Part shown: positions 40,921-55,841 of the stretch, one piece after another
Numbering within the stretch: the stretch's first letter is position 1
Layout of the letters: the number at the start of each line of letters is the position of its first letter
Assembly (NCBI GenBank): GCA_023376005.1
Contig: CM042176.1
Location: forward strand, 15,641,316 to 15,705,315
DNA length: 64,000 bases
Direction of reading: 5' to 3'
From: Doryteuthis pealeii
Lineage: Eukaryota > Mollusca > Cephalopoda > Myopsida > Loliginidae
Translations under genes and position numbers: made by a program
The notes under the pieces: generated by a model
What the model saw: only the letters and a program-made list of their open reading frames with translations
The model's database searches: none
What the model was told of the DNA's origin: nothing

Positions 40921-43232
40921 TAGATATATAGATATATATAAATAAATATGTATTTGTAGTGAATCAATCATAATATATTTTTATAGTAAATTATTTGCAA
41001 TGCCTTTTTATAGTAAATCATTGACAAGGCATTTTTGTAGGAAATAATTTATAATACATTTTCTTTATATATCATTCTTTATAATAAAGCATTTCCAATG
41101 CATTTTTATAGTAATAATCATTTCCAATGCATTTTTATAGTAATAATCATTTCCAATGCATTTTTATAGTAAAAATTATTTCCAGTGCATTTTCATAGTA
41201 ATAATCATTTCCAGTGCATTTTTATAGTAATAATCATTTCCAATGCATTTTTATAGTAATAATCATTTCCAATGCATTTTTATAGTAAAAATCATTTCCA
41301 GTGCATTTTTATACTAAAAATCATGTTCAATGCATTTTTATACTAAAAATATCATTTCCAATGCATTTTCATAGTAAAAATCATTTCTAATGCATTTTTA
41401 TAGTAAATCATTTCCAATGAATTTGTATAGTAAATCATTTCCAATAAATTTTTATAGGAAATCATTTACAATACATTTTTATAGTAAATTTGTTAGTTTC
41501 ATATCATTTTTTTATAAAAAGAGTTAATTTACTTACTTGGACTCTTTCGTAATTTTTAGGTAGCAATTGAATAATAACAATGCCATCTAGTGGAATGAAA
41601 ACCAAGGTGACAAATTTACCATGTTTACCAATAAAAGTAACACTTAGTTGGTTTTTCACATCATCCCATGTTAATGGTTTCCCATCAAAACGTTTGATGA
41701 CAACCTGAAAGTAAATAAAAATAAAAATAAAGTCAGACCAACGTTTTATAGTAAATCATTTCCAGTGCATTTTTATAGTAAATCATTTCCAATGCATTTT
41801 TATAATAAACCATTTACAATGCATTTTTATTGTAAATCATTTCCAATGCATTTTTATAGTAAATCATTTACAATGCATTTTTATAGTTAATCATTTACAA
41901 TGCATTTTTATAGTTAATCATTTACAATGCATTTTTATAGTTAATCATTTACAATGCATTTTTATAGTTAATCATTTACAGTGCATTTTTATAGTTAATC
42001 ATTTACAGTTCATTTTTATAGTTAATCATTTACAGTTCATTTTTATAGTTAATCATTTACAGTTCATTTTTATAGTTAATCATTTACAATGCAATGTTAT
42101 AGTTAATCATTTACAATGCATTTTTATAGTTAATCATTTACAGTTCATTTTATTTTTATAGTAAATCATTTACAGTTCATTTTTATAGTAAATCATTTGC
42201 AATGCATTTTTATAATAAACCATTTACAATGCATTTTTATTGTAAATCATTTCCAATGCATTTTTAGTTAATCACTTACAATGCATTTTTATAGTTAATC
42301 ACTTACAATGCATTTTTATAGTTAATCATTTACAGTTCATTTTTATAGTAATCATTTACAGTTCATTTTTATAGTAAATCATTTACAGTTCATTTTTATA
42401 GTAAATCATTTACAGTTCATTTTTATAGTAAATCATTTACAGTTCATTTTTATAGTAAATCATTTACAGTTCATTTTTATAGTAAATCATTTACAATGTA
42501 TTTTTATAGTAAATCATTTACAATGCATTTTTATAGTTAATCATTTATAGTTCATTTTTTATAGTAAATCATTTACAATGTATTTTTATAGTAAATCCTC
42601 CCTGAAAAAAATGCAATAAAATTCATCTAAGAATCTTTGTGACAGAAATTGGTAATAGTTTTTTTTTCAACATAGTAAATCATTTATAATACATTTTTAT
42701 TGTAAATCATTTATAATACATTTTTATAGTAAATCATTTACAATGCATTCTTATAGTAAATCATTTACAATGCATTCTTATAGTAAATCATTTACAATGC
42801 ATTTTTATAGTTAATCATTTACAATGCATTCTTATAAATCATTTACAATGCATTCTTATAGTAAATCATTTACAATGCATTCTTATAGTAAATCATTTAC
42901 AATGCATTCTTATAGTAATCATTTACAATGCATTTTTATAGTTAATCATTTACAGTTCATTTTTATAGTAAATCATTTACAATGCATTTTTATAGTTAAT
43001 CATTTGCAATGCATTTTTATAGTTAATCATTTGCAGTTCATTTTTATAGTAAATTATTTCCAATATATTTTTATAGTAAATCATTTCATATACATTTTTA
43101 TAGTAAATAATTTTCAATGCATTTTTATAGTAAATAATTTTCAATGCATTTTTAAAGTAAATAATTTACAATGCATTTTTAAAGTAAATAATTTACAATG
43201 CATTTTTAAAGTAAATAATTTACAATGTATTT

Positions 43233-43272
<40 letters not shown>

Positions 43273-46200
43273 AAAGCTGGAAAACAATCCCTGGCAGACG
43301 TAAAAATCCAAAGAGGTATCTTCCAAGGAGACTCGTTATCACCACTACTCTTTATTATAGCAATGATGCCGCTCAATCATATACTTAAAAAATGTACAGG
43401 GGGATACAAATTCACTAACTCACAAGAAAAGATAAACCACCTTATGTACATGGATGACATAAAAAAATTTTGCAAAAAATGAAAAAGAATTGGAGAGCCT
43501 AATACAAACTATTAGAATGTATAGCCAGAATATAGGGATGGAATTTGGAATTGAAAAGTGTGCTATGCTAGTAATAAAACGGGGTGAAAGAAAACTAATG
43601 GATGGAATAAAACTGCCAAATCAGGAAACTATAAAATCACTTGATGAAAATGAAAGCTACAAATACTTAGGAATTTTAGAAGCGGACAATATCATGCAAA
43701 CAGAAATGAAAGGAAAAGTTAAAAAAGAATATCTCAGGAGAACTAGAAAACGTCTAGAAACCAAACTTAACAGCAGAAATCTGATCAAAGGAATCAATAC
43801 CTGGGCCGTCCACATTATAAGATACTCAGGACCATTCTTAAAATGGACAAAGGAAGAACTCAGACAGATTGACCAAAGGACAAGAAAATTAATGACCATG
43901 CACAAGGCTCTCCACCCTAGAGATAGATTATATGTGTCAAGAAAGGAAGGGGGAAGAGGTCTTGCCAACATAGAAGAATGCATAGAAACCACAATCCAAC
44001 AACTTGAAGATTACACAAGAAAAAGCAAAGACAAACTACTTATGGCGGCCAACAATAGTAGAAGCGACAGATGGACAATCAGAAAAACAACAAAGACTAG
44101 AAAACAAAAATGGGAAGAAAAGCAATTATATGGACGCTTCAAACGACAAATTGAAGAGGTTGCACATGGAAAGACTTAGACATGGTTAAGAAAAGGAAAC
44201 CTCAAAAGAGAAACTGAATCACTTATAATTGCTGCACAAAATAATGCCATAAGGACAAACTACATCAAAGCGAAAATTGATAGGACCCAACAAAATAGTA
44301 AATGCAGACTTTGTGGGAATAGAGATGAGACTGTAAACCATATACTCTGCGAATGTAGCAAACTAGCACAACGAGAATACAAAACTAGACACGACTGGGT
44401 TGGGAAGGTGATCCACTGGGAATTATGCAAAAAATTTAATTTTGACCATACAACAAAATGGTATATGCATAAACCAGAATCTGTTCTTGAGAACGAAACA
44501 CATAAAATTCTCTGGGACTTTGAAATAAAAACGGATCACCTTATCCCAGCAAGAAGACCAGACCTAGTGTTGATAAACAAAAAAGAAAGAGCTTGTCAAC
44601 TGGTGGATTTTGCAATGCCAGCAGATCTCAGGGTGAAGCTGAAGGAAAATGAAAAAATGGACAAATATCTGGACCTTGCCAGAGAACTGAAAAAGTTATG
44701 GAATATGAAAGTGAAAGTTATACCAATTGTAGTTGGTGCACATGGAACAGTCCCAAAAGGATTAGAAAAGGGTCTGGAAAGTTTGGAAATCAGAGGAAGG
44801 GTTGAAACCATTCAGAACACTGCACTGCTGCAATCTGCCAGAATACTCAGAAGAGTCCTGGAGACCTGAGGAGACTTGCTGTCACTCAGACTCCAGTGAA
44901 AGACCATCAGCTAATGCTGATGTGAAAACTCAAAAGGAGCAAATAATAATAATATTTTTTCAGCTATATTAGGTCAGAGACCTGTGAGCTGTTCCTTATA
45001 AACATTCATCTAAATTCCACAGAATATTTATAATCTTTCCACAGATTATTTAACATTGCCTTACAGGAGTTTTGTGATGGGGCATTCACTATTGATGATG
45101 GTAGTTTATTCCATGTATTCACCATTCTGTTACTAAAATAATTTTGTCTTGCATTTGCTTTACAAATTGTTTTAAGAGTTTAATTTATGACCCCTGGTAT
45201 TGATATTTTGAGCAATGTTTAGTAGATTAAATTTCGTTGAATAAAATCCATAGATTTATTTATATCAATCATATCCCCTCTTGTTTGTTGATATACCAAA
45301 CTTGGTAAGTCTATCTTCCTAAGTCTTTTTTCATAAAAAAAGGTTTTTTAAATCATTCATTACTTTAGTAGCTCTCCTTTGAACTCCCTCAATGAGTTTT
45401 ATGTCCTTGATTAGTCTTGGACTCCAAACCACATTAGCAAATTCCAAATGAGGTCTCACCAAATGCACTGAATGAATTTTTCAGCATTTCTTTATCCATG
45501 TATTCATATGACCTCCATATTAATCCTAATATCTTGTTTGTTTTATTTACTTGTATTTCTATGTGTTTGGAAAATTTTAATTCAGGGTCCACATTCACAC
45601 CAAGGTCTTTTTCTAACTCTGTATCTTTTAGTATTTCTCTTTCATTAGAGAAATTTTTTCTCATAGTATATATATGTTTTGAATTATTTCTTCCTACATG
45701 AAGTACCTTACATTTAGAAGTACTGAATCTCATCTTATCAGACCAATCTACAAGATTGTTAATATCAGTTTAGATTTTATCAGTATCATTTTGATCATTA
45801 ACATTAGAATATATTTTTGTATCATCTGCAAATATTTGTGTATAACATTTGATTATATCTGGGAGATGATTTATAAAAATAACAAAAAGACAAGGTCCAA
45901 GAACACTTCCTGTGGGATTCTACTTGTCACTTGAGCCCATTTTGATTTAGAGTTTTTAATTTTGACACATTGTCTTCTATTACTTAGAAATTCTTTAATC
46001 CAATTTAGAACATGGCCGTTTATTCCATATTTTTGTAATTTCAATAGTAGCCTTTATCGGAAATCTGATAGTGAATTATCTTCCCCTGCCGCTAGAGGGT
46101 GAATCACCAATATGATGTTGGCACCAAAACCAATTTTCTTAACTTATCAGGGAGCAGTTATTTACAATGCATTTTTATAGTAAATAATTTACAATGCATT

Positions 46201-47681
46201 TTTACAGTAAATCATTTGCAATGCATTTTTATAGTAAATCATTTACAATGCATTTTTATAGTAAATCATTTACAATATAAATTCATAGTAATTCATTTCC
46301 TATGCATTTTTATAGTAAATCATTTTCAATGCATTTTTATAGTAAATCATTTACAATGCCTTTTTAAAGTAAATAATTTACAATGCATTTTTACAGTAAA
46401 TCATTTACAATGCATTTTTATAGTAAATCATTTACAATGCATTTTTATAGTAAATCATTTACAATGCATTTTTATAGTAAATCATTTACAATGCATTTTT
46501 ATAGTAAATCATTTACAATATGAATTTATAGTAATTCATTTCCTATGCATTTTTATTATAAATCATTTCAATGCCTTTTTATAATAAATAATTTACAATG
46601 CACTTTTATAGTAAATTATTTACAATGTAAATTTATAGTAATTCATCTCCTATACAATTTTATAGTAAATCATTTAACAAAGCTTTTTATAGTAAATCAT
46701 CTGTAATGCATTTTTATATTAAATCATTTGCAATGTATTTTTATAGTAAATAATTTACAATGCATTTTTATAATAAATAATTTAGAATGTATTTTTATAG
46801 TAAATCATTCACAATGAATTTTTATAATAAATAATTTAGAATGTATTTTTATAGTAAATCATTTACAATGCATTTTTATAGTAAATAATTTACAATATAT
46901 TTTTATAATAAATTATTTAGGATGCATTTTTATAATAAATAGTTTACAATTCACATTTATGGTAAATAAATTTTTATAATAAATAATTTAGAATGTATTT
47001 TTACAGGAAATCATTTACAATGTAAGGCTAAACAAATCAAGAAAATGTCAATCCCTGAATGTACATTTCGACCTAGGGATTGACATTTTCTCGATTTGTT
47101 TAGCCTTACATTTGAACATGTATGCCCGCCTAAATTCATTAATTATTAACTAATTAATTTTCAAAATTAGGTATGACTTCAATTAAGCACATATCCTCCA
47201 AAAATTGTCTGCTAAAAAGCCATATCAAATAAAGACATTGTTTGTTTACTTACTCTCATATATATATATATATATATATATTTCCGCTGTCGTTCATCGC
47301 AAAAAATTTATACACACACACAACCACACATCTAAAAAATGCACAATGTTTCCTTTCGATATACACACCTACACCGTCCCATACTCACGCCAGAAAAGAG
47401 AATATCTGACGTCATATTTCAAACCGTCCCTTTTTTCAAACCACAAAAAATTTTTAAACAAACTGAATAACAATAACTACCACTCGCTTTTCTCGTTATT
47501 CTGTGATAAATAATTTCTTATCACCTTCCATATACCAACAAATACCCTGAAGATGATCTAATTAATAGATCGAAACACTGCAGCGTCGGCCAATAAACTC
47601 ACCACTTAACCCATTTAAACCTGTGTTTTTTTCATTTTTCCTAATATACTACATACCGTCGGATTCACTTCCTTTCTTCAC

Positions 47682-47731
<50 letters not shown>

Positions 47732-48230
47732 AATAGCTTAATTAATATAATCATAGCTGATACTGATCAATATATCAGTTAATTAATTTAATTTAACAGA
47801 ACATAAAAAAATAATTAATCATAAAAATTCCTTTTCTAAAAATCTTTTGAATTCCAACCGTCACATTTTTAATACCCATCCCCTTCCGAGTAAGTTAATT
47901 CGTCTTGTTGCCAACATCTCAAAATCCGCTACAATGCAGAGTTCACCGACAAAAAAGATATACATATCGGCATGACCGATAAAAATATGGCGCGAATGCC
48001 CACATTGGTGAATAATATAACAACTTTCGTTCGTTTTTGCAGAATTAAGTTTTTTTTTTGTTTTTGTGAACTGATTTGACATTTTTCTCCGACCCAAACA
48101 CCACGGAGTGAATGAGCTCTGATGATGATTTTTGTAAAATCGAAATATTGATCAATATCAGCTATGATTATATTATAAATTGTTTTCTCTTTAACAGCAT
48201 TATGTGATGTTTTCATTCCACCTTTTCATA

Positions 48231-48267
<37 letters not shown>

Positions 48268-51200
48268 TAGTAAATATATGCACCCTCCGGGTGCAAGTAG
48301 TTAAGTTTTAATATAATAAAATATATTAAATTAGAAAGGCTAATGAAACGGAATAAGAATGTAGATAAAAAGATTTGGAACAGGGGGGGTATGATTGAAA
48401 AATAGAACAACTTTGAAACTATTCCATTATTTTCCCTTACTCCCGTCTTTCATTGTTAAATTTTCCTAATTTAACTGTTTAGTTAAAATAGGAAGTAAAG
48501 AATAATATTAGTTATTTCTTCTTGTTAAGGGATTTCTTTTAAGATTTATTGAAGAGATTTTTGCTCATATTCATTAAGATAAAACCAAAAAATTAGAAAT
48601 CAATAATACTAAGCACATATTTATTAAAATCAAATTTTTAATATCAATATGCAAATTAACTTTCCCATTCACACTACAAACCGCTATTTTGTTGTATATA
48701 TAAATACAATTGCATGTTATTAGTATGTAGATATGGTCAACAGTATTAATAATGTAAAACAATTTTTATTAATAACTGAAGGTTTAAAAGAATGAAATCA
48801 TGGAGAATTTTACGTAAATAATTAAGGGAATTGTTACTTGAGTAGTAATATAGTTTCGGTTACAGACAGAAAAACACACAATCTCCATTATAATAAGATA
48901 TTCAAATTTATTGAGTATTTAAATATTGGTACTCACCTGGAACTGTGTGGTCAGGCCTGGTTTGACATAAATTTCGTATGGGCTAGTTATTTCTACTGGG
49001 GCCCTTACCAGACGGATATACATTGGTGGTGATGATACAGCAAAACCTGTATCGTCTTCAATGACTCTGGCAACAACAGTCAAGCTTATGTAACTCGGCA
49101 TTCCTGCGTAACGGTAGATTTTCACTCCTTTTTTTATATTGAAAAAATAACTGAGAAAGAATCTATATACGAGCTTTCCATTGATCTGAAATCAAATGAA
49201 TATCAATAAATTTATTCCAAAATAAAATTGATGGAAATAAAAATGAATAGAAATAAACTTAATACAAAATTGAATAAATAGAAATAAATTTAAAGCAAAA
49301 TAAAATTAATATAAAGAAAATATATACAAATAAATTTAATCCATAATTAAAATGAATAGAAATAAACTTAATACAAAATTGAATAAATAGAAATAATTTT
49401 TTTTTTTAAATAAAATTAATGCAAATAAACTTAATCCAAAATAAAATTGATTCAAATGAATTTAATCCAAAATTAGATGAATAGAAATAAATTTAATCCA
49501 AAATAAAATTAATCCAAAATTACATGAATACAAATGAAATAAAGACAAATAAATTTAATTCAAAATTAAATAAATACAAATAAACTTGTCTCCTAAAATG
49601 GTTAAATTGCAACAATTTGGTCGTAATATATATGAATGGTAATCTTGGACTTTAAGTGACTAAATTCCTACGATAAAATTGTACTTGCACATTATTTGAA
49701 ATGAACTTAATTGTTATTAAGAACACATTTTATGATATTTTGGAGTTAAAAACATGCATTGAAATGGATTTGAAAAGCGTTGTATTTTCTCCGTGAAAAT
49801 TACGTTGAATCTAAGATAGTTGTCATTGTTTACAAGCTTCTTCTTGGAAAAAGAACAACGGATCTTAACTCTCATTGCTTTGAGAGTCAAGTCCTTTTAA
49901 GACTTAAATGAGAGTTAAGTCCCTTTGTTCTTTTTCCAAAAAGAAGCTTGTAAACAATGGCAGCCATCTGTGATTAAAAACTGCCCATATTAATGCATTC
50001 AAAATACTGGTATATGTCTTATATATCTTTAAGAAATAAAGATTTACAGAGAATATGGTGGGAATGATTTGCATAATGATTTTAACAAAACTGGGTTTAA
50101 GAAATAATTATTTGCTGTTACAAAGGGACTTAACTCTCATTGCTTTGAGAGTTAAGTCCTTTTAAGACTTAAATGAGAGTTAAGTCCCTTTGTTCTTTTT
50201 TCGAGAAGAAGCTTGTAAACAATGGTAACCATCTTTGATTCAACGTAATTTTCACGGAGAAAACACAACGCTTTTCGAATCCATTTCAATGCATGTTTTT
50301 AACTCCAAGATATCATAAAACGTCTTTTTAATAACTATTAAGTTTATTTCAAATAATGCGCAAGTACAATTTTATGGTAGGAATTTAGTCTGTAGTTTTT
50401 ATCTTCAAGTAGAATATCACTTTTAACCTTAAACGGTCATGGACTTTTGCTAGTATATAAATATATATATATTGAGCCCTTTTTGGATTAACTACTAATG
50501 CTACCACAGCGAAAAAGCTTGAGTGTCAGTTGAACAATTAATAGTGTTGAGCAAACTCTCAGTATAAATTTCCAAAAGACCAACAATAAATTCTACCTAA
50601 AGAATAAAACTTATGGATAATTACAACCCGGCGGAGGACGCATATTCCTTCTAGTATATATATAATGCATACTTACGGGGAACATCGCCTGGTAGCTGAT
50701 CTTTTGCCCCTCATTTATTGTTATTCTCACAACAACTTTTCCTTTAACCGGCCCACCAAATGAATATCTGAAATATAAAATAATATGTTTTCTCTCTTGG
50801 TAGCCATAATTATCAAGATCGCTGATTGTTATAATGAATAAAAACTTGAAAATTTTTAATATTAAAATTTCCCAGTGAAATTGACTTTAAAAAAAATGTC
50901 TTCGGTTTTGGTATTCATTTTTAAAATCGAAAATGAAATGAAATGAAAGTTTGAATATTTTTTCTAAGAGAAAAACTGATAAAATAATCAATATATACTT
51001 ACTTTTTATTCTAATAGGTCGAAAAAGTTGAAAAATATTTTTTTACACTAAGAGAAACAAACTTTGGTTACTGAGAAGCATCTCGTCTCTTTGTATAAAA
51101 GTAAAACAAATATGTCAGTTTTGATCTTCCGTATATTTTAAGAATCACACATTACTATTCAACAATAAAAATTATAAATTCTTTTAAAAATATTAATATA

Positions 51201-54172
51201 GCGTGGATCGGACCAATTTTTAGTTCCCCTGAATTCTAAAATTCATATATTTAAACATCCAGGAAAAATTCGATTTTTTCACGCAGAAAAAAAAAATATT
51301 TAATTTATTTTAGCTGATCTTTTGCCTCTCATTTATTGTTATCCTCACAACAACTTTTCCTTTAACCAAAATGAATATCTGAAATATAAAATAATATGTT
51401 TTCTCTCTTTGGTAGCCATAATTGTCAAGATTGCTGATTGTTAGGTGTCAAGACATAACAAATTCTAGTTACTCCCCTTGGTCTGTAGGGGACAATGTAA
51501 CACTATGCTCTCCTTGTAGGAATGGAACGATGTGTTAAAACGCTTGTTTACTTTACCCCCGCCTCGAAAACATATAAGAAAACAGTTCAGTTAGATGCTG
51601 TAAAGAATAGTTAACGACACACAACAAGGCTTATGAACAAAACAGAGGTTTTTATCGTAGCAAGACAAAGTTATACAATACAAATACAATACAAATACAA
51701 TACAATACAATACAAATACAATGTAAGTTGGTACAAATGTTTGTGTAAGTTTACAATGTGTAATGTTTGTAAATGTTCAAATTGTGAGTTGTTTGCGATT
51801 TGATACTTATCGCGGACTTATCTGAAATCCAGGTAGAATGTCTTGCTAGTTCGTGTGTTGCTTTTCACGCGGCAGCGGCCCTCCAAGCTGTTCTAATGAC
51901 TCCATCTTCCGACGTCTATGGTGTATAAAACCACACGTCGTGCTTTGACCAGGGTCCCAGCTAAAAGAGGTTGTGATAGCAGTTTCCACTATCAAAATTG
52001 GCGGTCCAAACTGAGCCTCGTAACGTGTGCTCTGATTGGTCGCCGACAAAGGCCCTTAGCCAATCGCATGAGTTTTCTCATCAATTTATGGCTAAGACAT
52101 TAGGGCTCTGTCGCTGTAGACAAAGGGAGATAATTAGAATTGTTTTGGGCTTATTATGTTTATTATTTGCATAGGGTGGAAAATAGATAATATTATTTTC
52201 CATAGAATGGCTGGGATGATAATGTGTCAACTCTTTCTCTGAATGTTTGAGATGAGGCTTGAAGATTAGTATTATTAGCGTTATTCGGACCATTGTCCCC
52301 ATCTTCATTGTTATTTGTACAACGTTTCGGCCGATATACCCTCCGGCCTTCTTCAGGTATTTCTTGTCGGACTCGGGAACCTTCTCGGACTCGGGAACCT
52401 TCTTTTCGAACTCGGGAATTTTCTAGTCGGCCATGTGTCCAATTGGACAATTGAGTGTGAATTTTGGGAACTTATAAACCTAATGTCTTGATTTGGCTAG
52501 AATGTCTACCTATTTTACTTATGTATGATTTTTTACCTAGACTCATATTGTGTTTTTTTTTTTTTTCTCTCCTCAATCTGATCTGGCCGTCTTAATTATG
52601 GGTTCCCATATTGTATTCATTTCTATGCTAGGTCTACTTAAGGTTCCCGAGTCCGACAAGAAATACCTGAAGAAGGCCGGAGGGTATATCGGCCGAAACG
52701 TTGTACAAATAACAATGAAGATGGGGACAATAGTCCGAACAACGCTAAATACTAATGTCAACTTTGTTACGTTTTGCACTCATTTTGTTACGTTTTGCAC
52801 TCATTTTGTTACGTTTTGCACTAACTGTGACGTTTTGCACTTTTTCTTACGTTTTGCACTTTCTTACGTTTTGCACTCACTTTGTGACGTTTTGCACTCA
52901 TTTTCTTACGTTTTGCACTCATTTCCAATGTGTCCACGTAGCATTAATGTTTCGGCTCTTACTTCTAATGGAGTGAATGATGTATGGATAAAGAAATATT
53001 CGAACCATATGACCTTTAGGCACCCCTTTTTGATCTCGATTCAGAAGGACATGTTTTTTTATTTACACCGTCAATATCCGTTTGTTTGTTGGGGTTAGGG
53101 TTAGGGTTAAGGTTAGGGGCTAGGGTTAGAGGTTAATTTTATAATTTAAAAAAAACTCTAAAAATCGTCTGTTAACAATTTGATATTGACGGTGTAAATG
53201 AAAAACATGTCCTTCTGAATCGAAATCAAAAAGAGGTGCCTAAAGGTCATATGGTCCAAATATTCAATATACTCATCTCTGTACCGGTACTACATCGGAG
53301 AAGGCTGGAATCCTTGTTACTGGGCTGCTGTTCAGTTGTTCGCAGTTCTATGATGTCATGGAGTTTTGACGATAACTTAGGGCTTCTGCCCTGGCACTCT
53401 TGGATTAGATACAAGCTGGCTGGTCACATACACGTTGAACTATTCACTTTTAACTTTCTACGCTATGTGAAATAGAACCTTTTTAATTTCCAACAACTTT
53501 GGCTTGTGCTTTAATTCAGTGCTCCGTATTTTATTTGTATTGTAGCGATTGTCAGCCCTTGCTGGGATGGACTTGTGTCCAAAGGGGTTATCTTCCCTTA
53601 CCGCAAGGTTTTCGCCACTAGGTGAAACTACTAGCAGGGTGTTTAAACTCAGCTCGGGAAGCACTCTTGCTGGGATAGACTTGTGTCCAAAGGGATTATC
53701 TTCCCTTACCGCGAGGTTTTCGCCACTAGGTGAAACTACTAGCAGGGTGTTTAAATACACACATATACACATACACATACAGACAAACACACACAGACAC
53801 ATACACACACACACACACACACACAGATACAGACACACATACACACACAGATACAGACACACACACACATACACACATACACACATACACACACAGATAC
53901 AGACACACACATACACAGACACACAGATACAGACACACACACACACATACACAGATATAGACACAGACACACACACACAGAGATACAGATACACACACAC
54001 ACGTATACACACACAAACAGATACAGACGCGCACACATACACACAGATACAGACACACAAAGATACAGACACACACACAGATACAGACACACACACACAG
54101 ATACACACACACATACACACACAGATACAGACACACACACATACACACACACAACACAGACACACACAGACA

Positions 54173-54239
<67 letters not shown>

Positions 54240-55766
54240 GCATCCACAAAAGATGGACTAGACGCGTGGTATTCCTGTCCATTGAGTGGGGGGGGGGCTT
54301 TTCCCCTTAACTATCAGTGAGTGATTCTAATATTCTTTATGAACTCTTTCGTACTTCCAAAGGACTTTCGTCCTATCTGTTTGTACCTTGTCATGTATGT
54401 CATATTCCATGTGCTCAGACAATAAAGTCTGTATTGTTGTTATGTTGTTCTTTGGATTTTATTATGTATATATTCACCAATGTTGGAAGGTTACTCTTTT
54501 TTAGGGTATTGAATTTATATTTTTTTATTTCATTAAAATTGGACAATTCCCTGATTTTTGGTAATTGTTTTAAAATTAAGAAATTTTAAAAAAATTCATT
54601 ATCTGCCCTTGAACATCCTTATATATTAAAGTCATATTTTCAAGTTGAAATAATAGATAGGGAAGGGTGGGGGTGTTGGGCATTGTGTTTTGTAGAAAAT
54701 CAATTGAATTTTGTACAAATTGCTAAAAAAAAACTAAAAAAAATCATTTTTTAAATGGGGTGGGTTGTAAAATATCTAAATTTATATGACGATAAAAAAC
54801 GGGGGAGGGGGTAGTGTATACATATATTTGTCGATAAAAAGCGAAAAACACATCACAGTACATATTTGATAGGTACCACCAATTTGTGTGCTCATTTTCA
54901 TTTTAAAAACAAATTAAAATTAATCAAATCAATTATTTAAGGTCAAGTTTTTGTTTAATTTGAAATAAAAAATGTAATGGCATCAGTAAAAAAAATATAA
55001 AAAATCATAATTATATTACATATGCAATTTATTTCAAATACATTTTAAACAATTATATTCAGCTAAAAAATTTATCAAAATTGGCCCTTTGTGTGAAATA
55101 GTTATGGAATAAAAAACCCACATGATATAACGTATTATAAGAATACGCATTCAATTCTTATAACTGGTATACTCCGACGTGAAAAACTCCCGTAGATTTT
55201 TTTTCAACGAAAAAATCTTAAAGTGTGTAAAAATATAGTGTTTCTGACTAGTGGGTGGTGTTCAATTTTTGGGAGTTGGGCAATCTAAAAAGGTTTCTTT
55301 TTTACTTTCTTTCTTCACCCGGTTCACATTTCTAATTTTTTTCTTTCATTAATCAGTCTCATTTCTCTTTTTCTTTCTTTTCATTCATTTATTCATTCAC
55401 GTCTATTTTCTGGTTGTTTTTATGTTGTCTATCTTTACTTAATATTTCTTTCTTTTTTTCTTTCTTTCTTTTTTTTCTTTCTTTCCGTTTTCATTCTTGC
55501 TCCCAGTTTTTATTTTAGTTTTAATTTCTTTTCTATCTTCACTTAAATACTTTTTTTTTTCATTCTTTTTTTACATTTTTTATTCTTGCTTACAGTTTTT
55601 GGTTGTTGTTTTTTTTTTTTTGTTTTTTTTTTTTCGCTTATTTTCTTTTCTTTCTACTATTGTTGACCGTTATACTTTTTTGTTTTGCTTTTTCTTGTTT
55701 TGTTTGGCTTTTTTTATGATGAGATCATCTCTACATATTTGCATATGCATACATGTATATATGCGC

Positions 55767-55841
<75 letters not shown>

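Noticed and set aside
41537..41704. E5 as part of the surrounding satellite
   Set aside because: It shares no unit with the satellite, has splice sites on both sides and encodes an MG4 segment in phase with E4 and E6.
53458..54310. Cys/Val-rich and His/Thr-rich open frames of up to 274 residues
   Set aside because: Translated (CA)n and (TC)n microsatellites.
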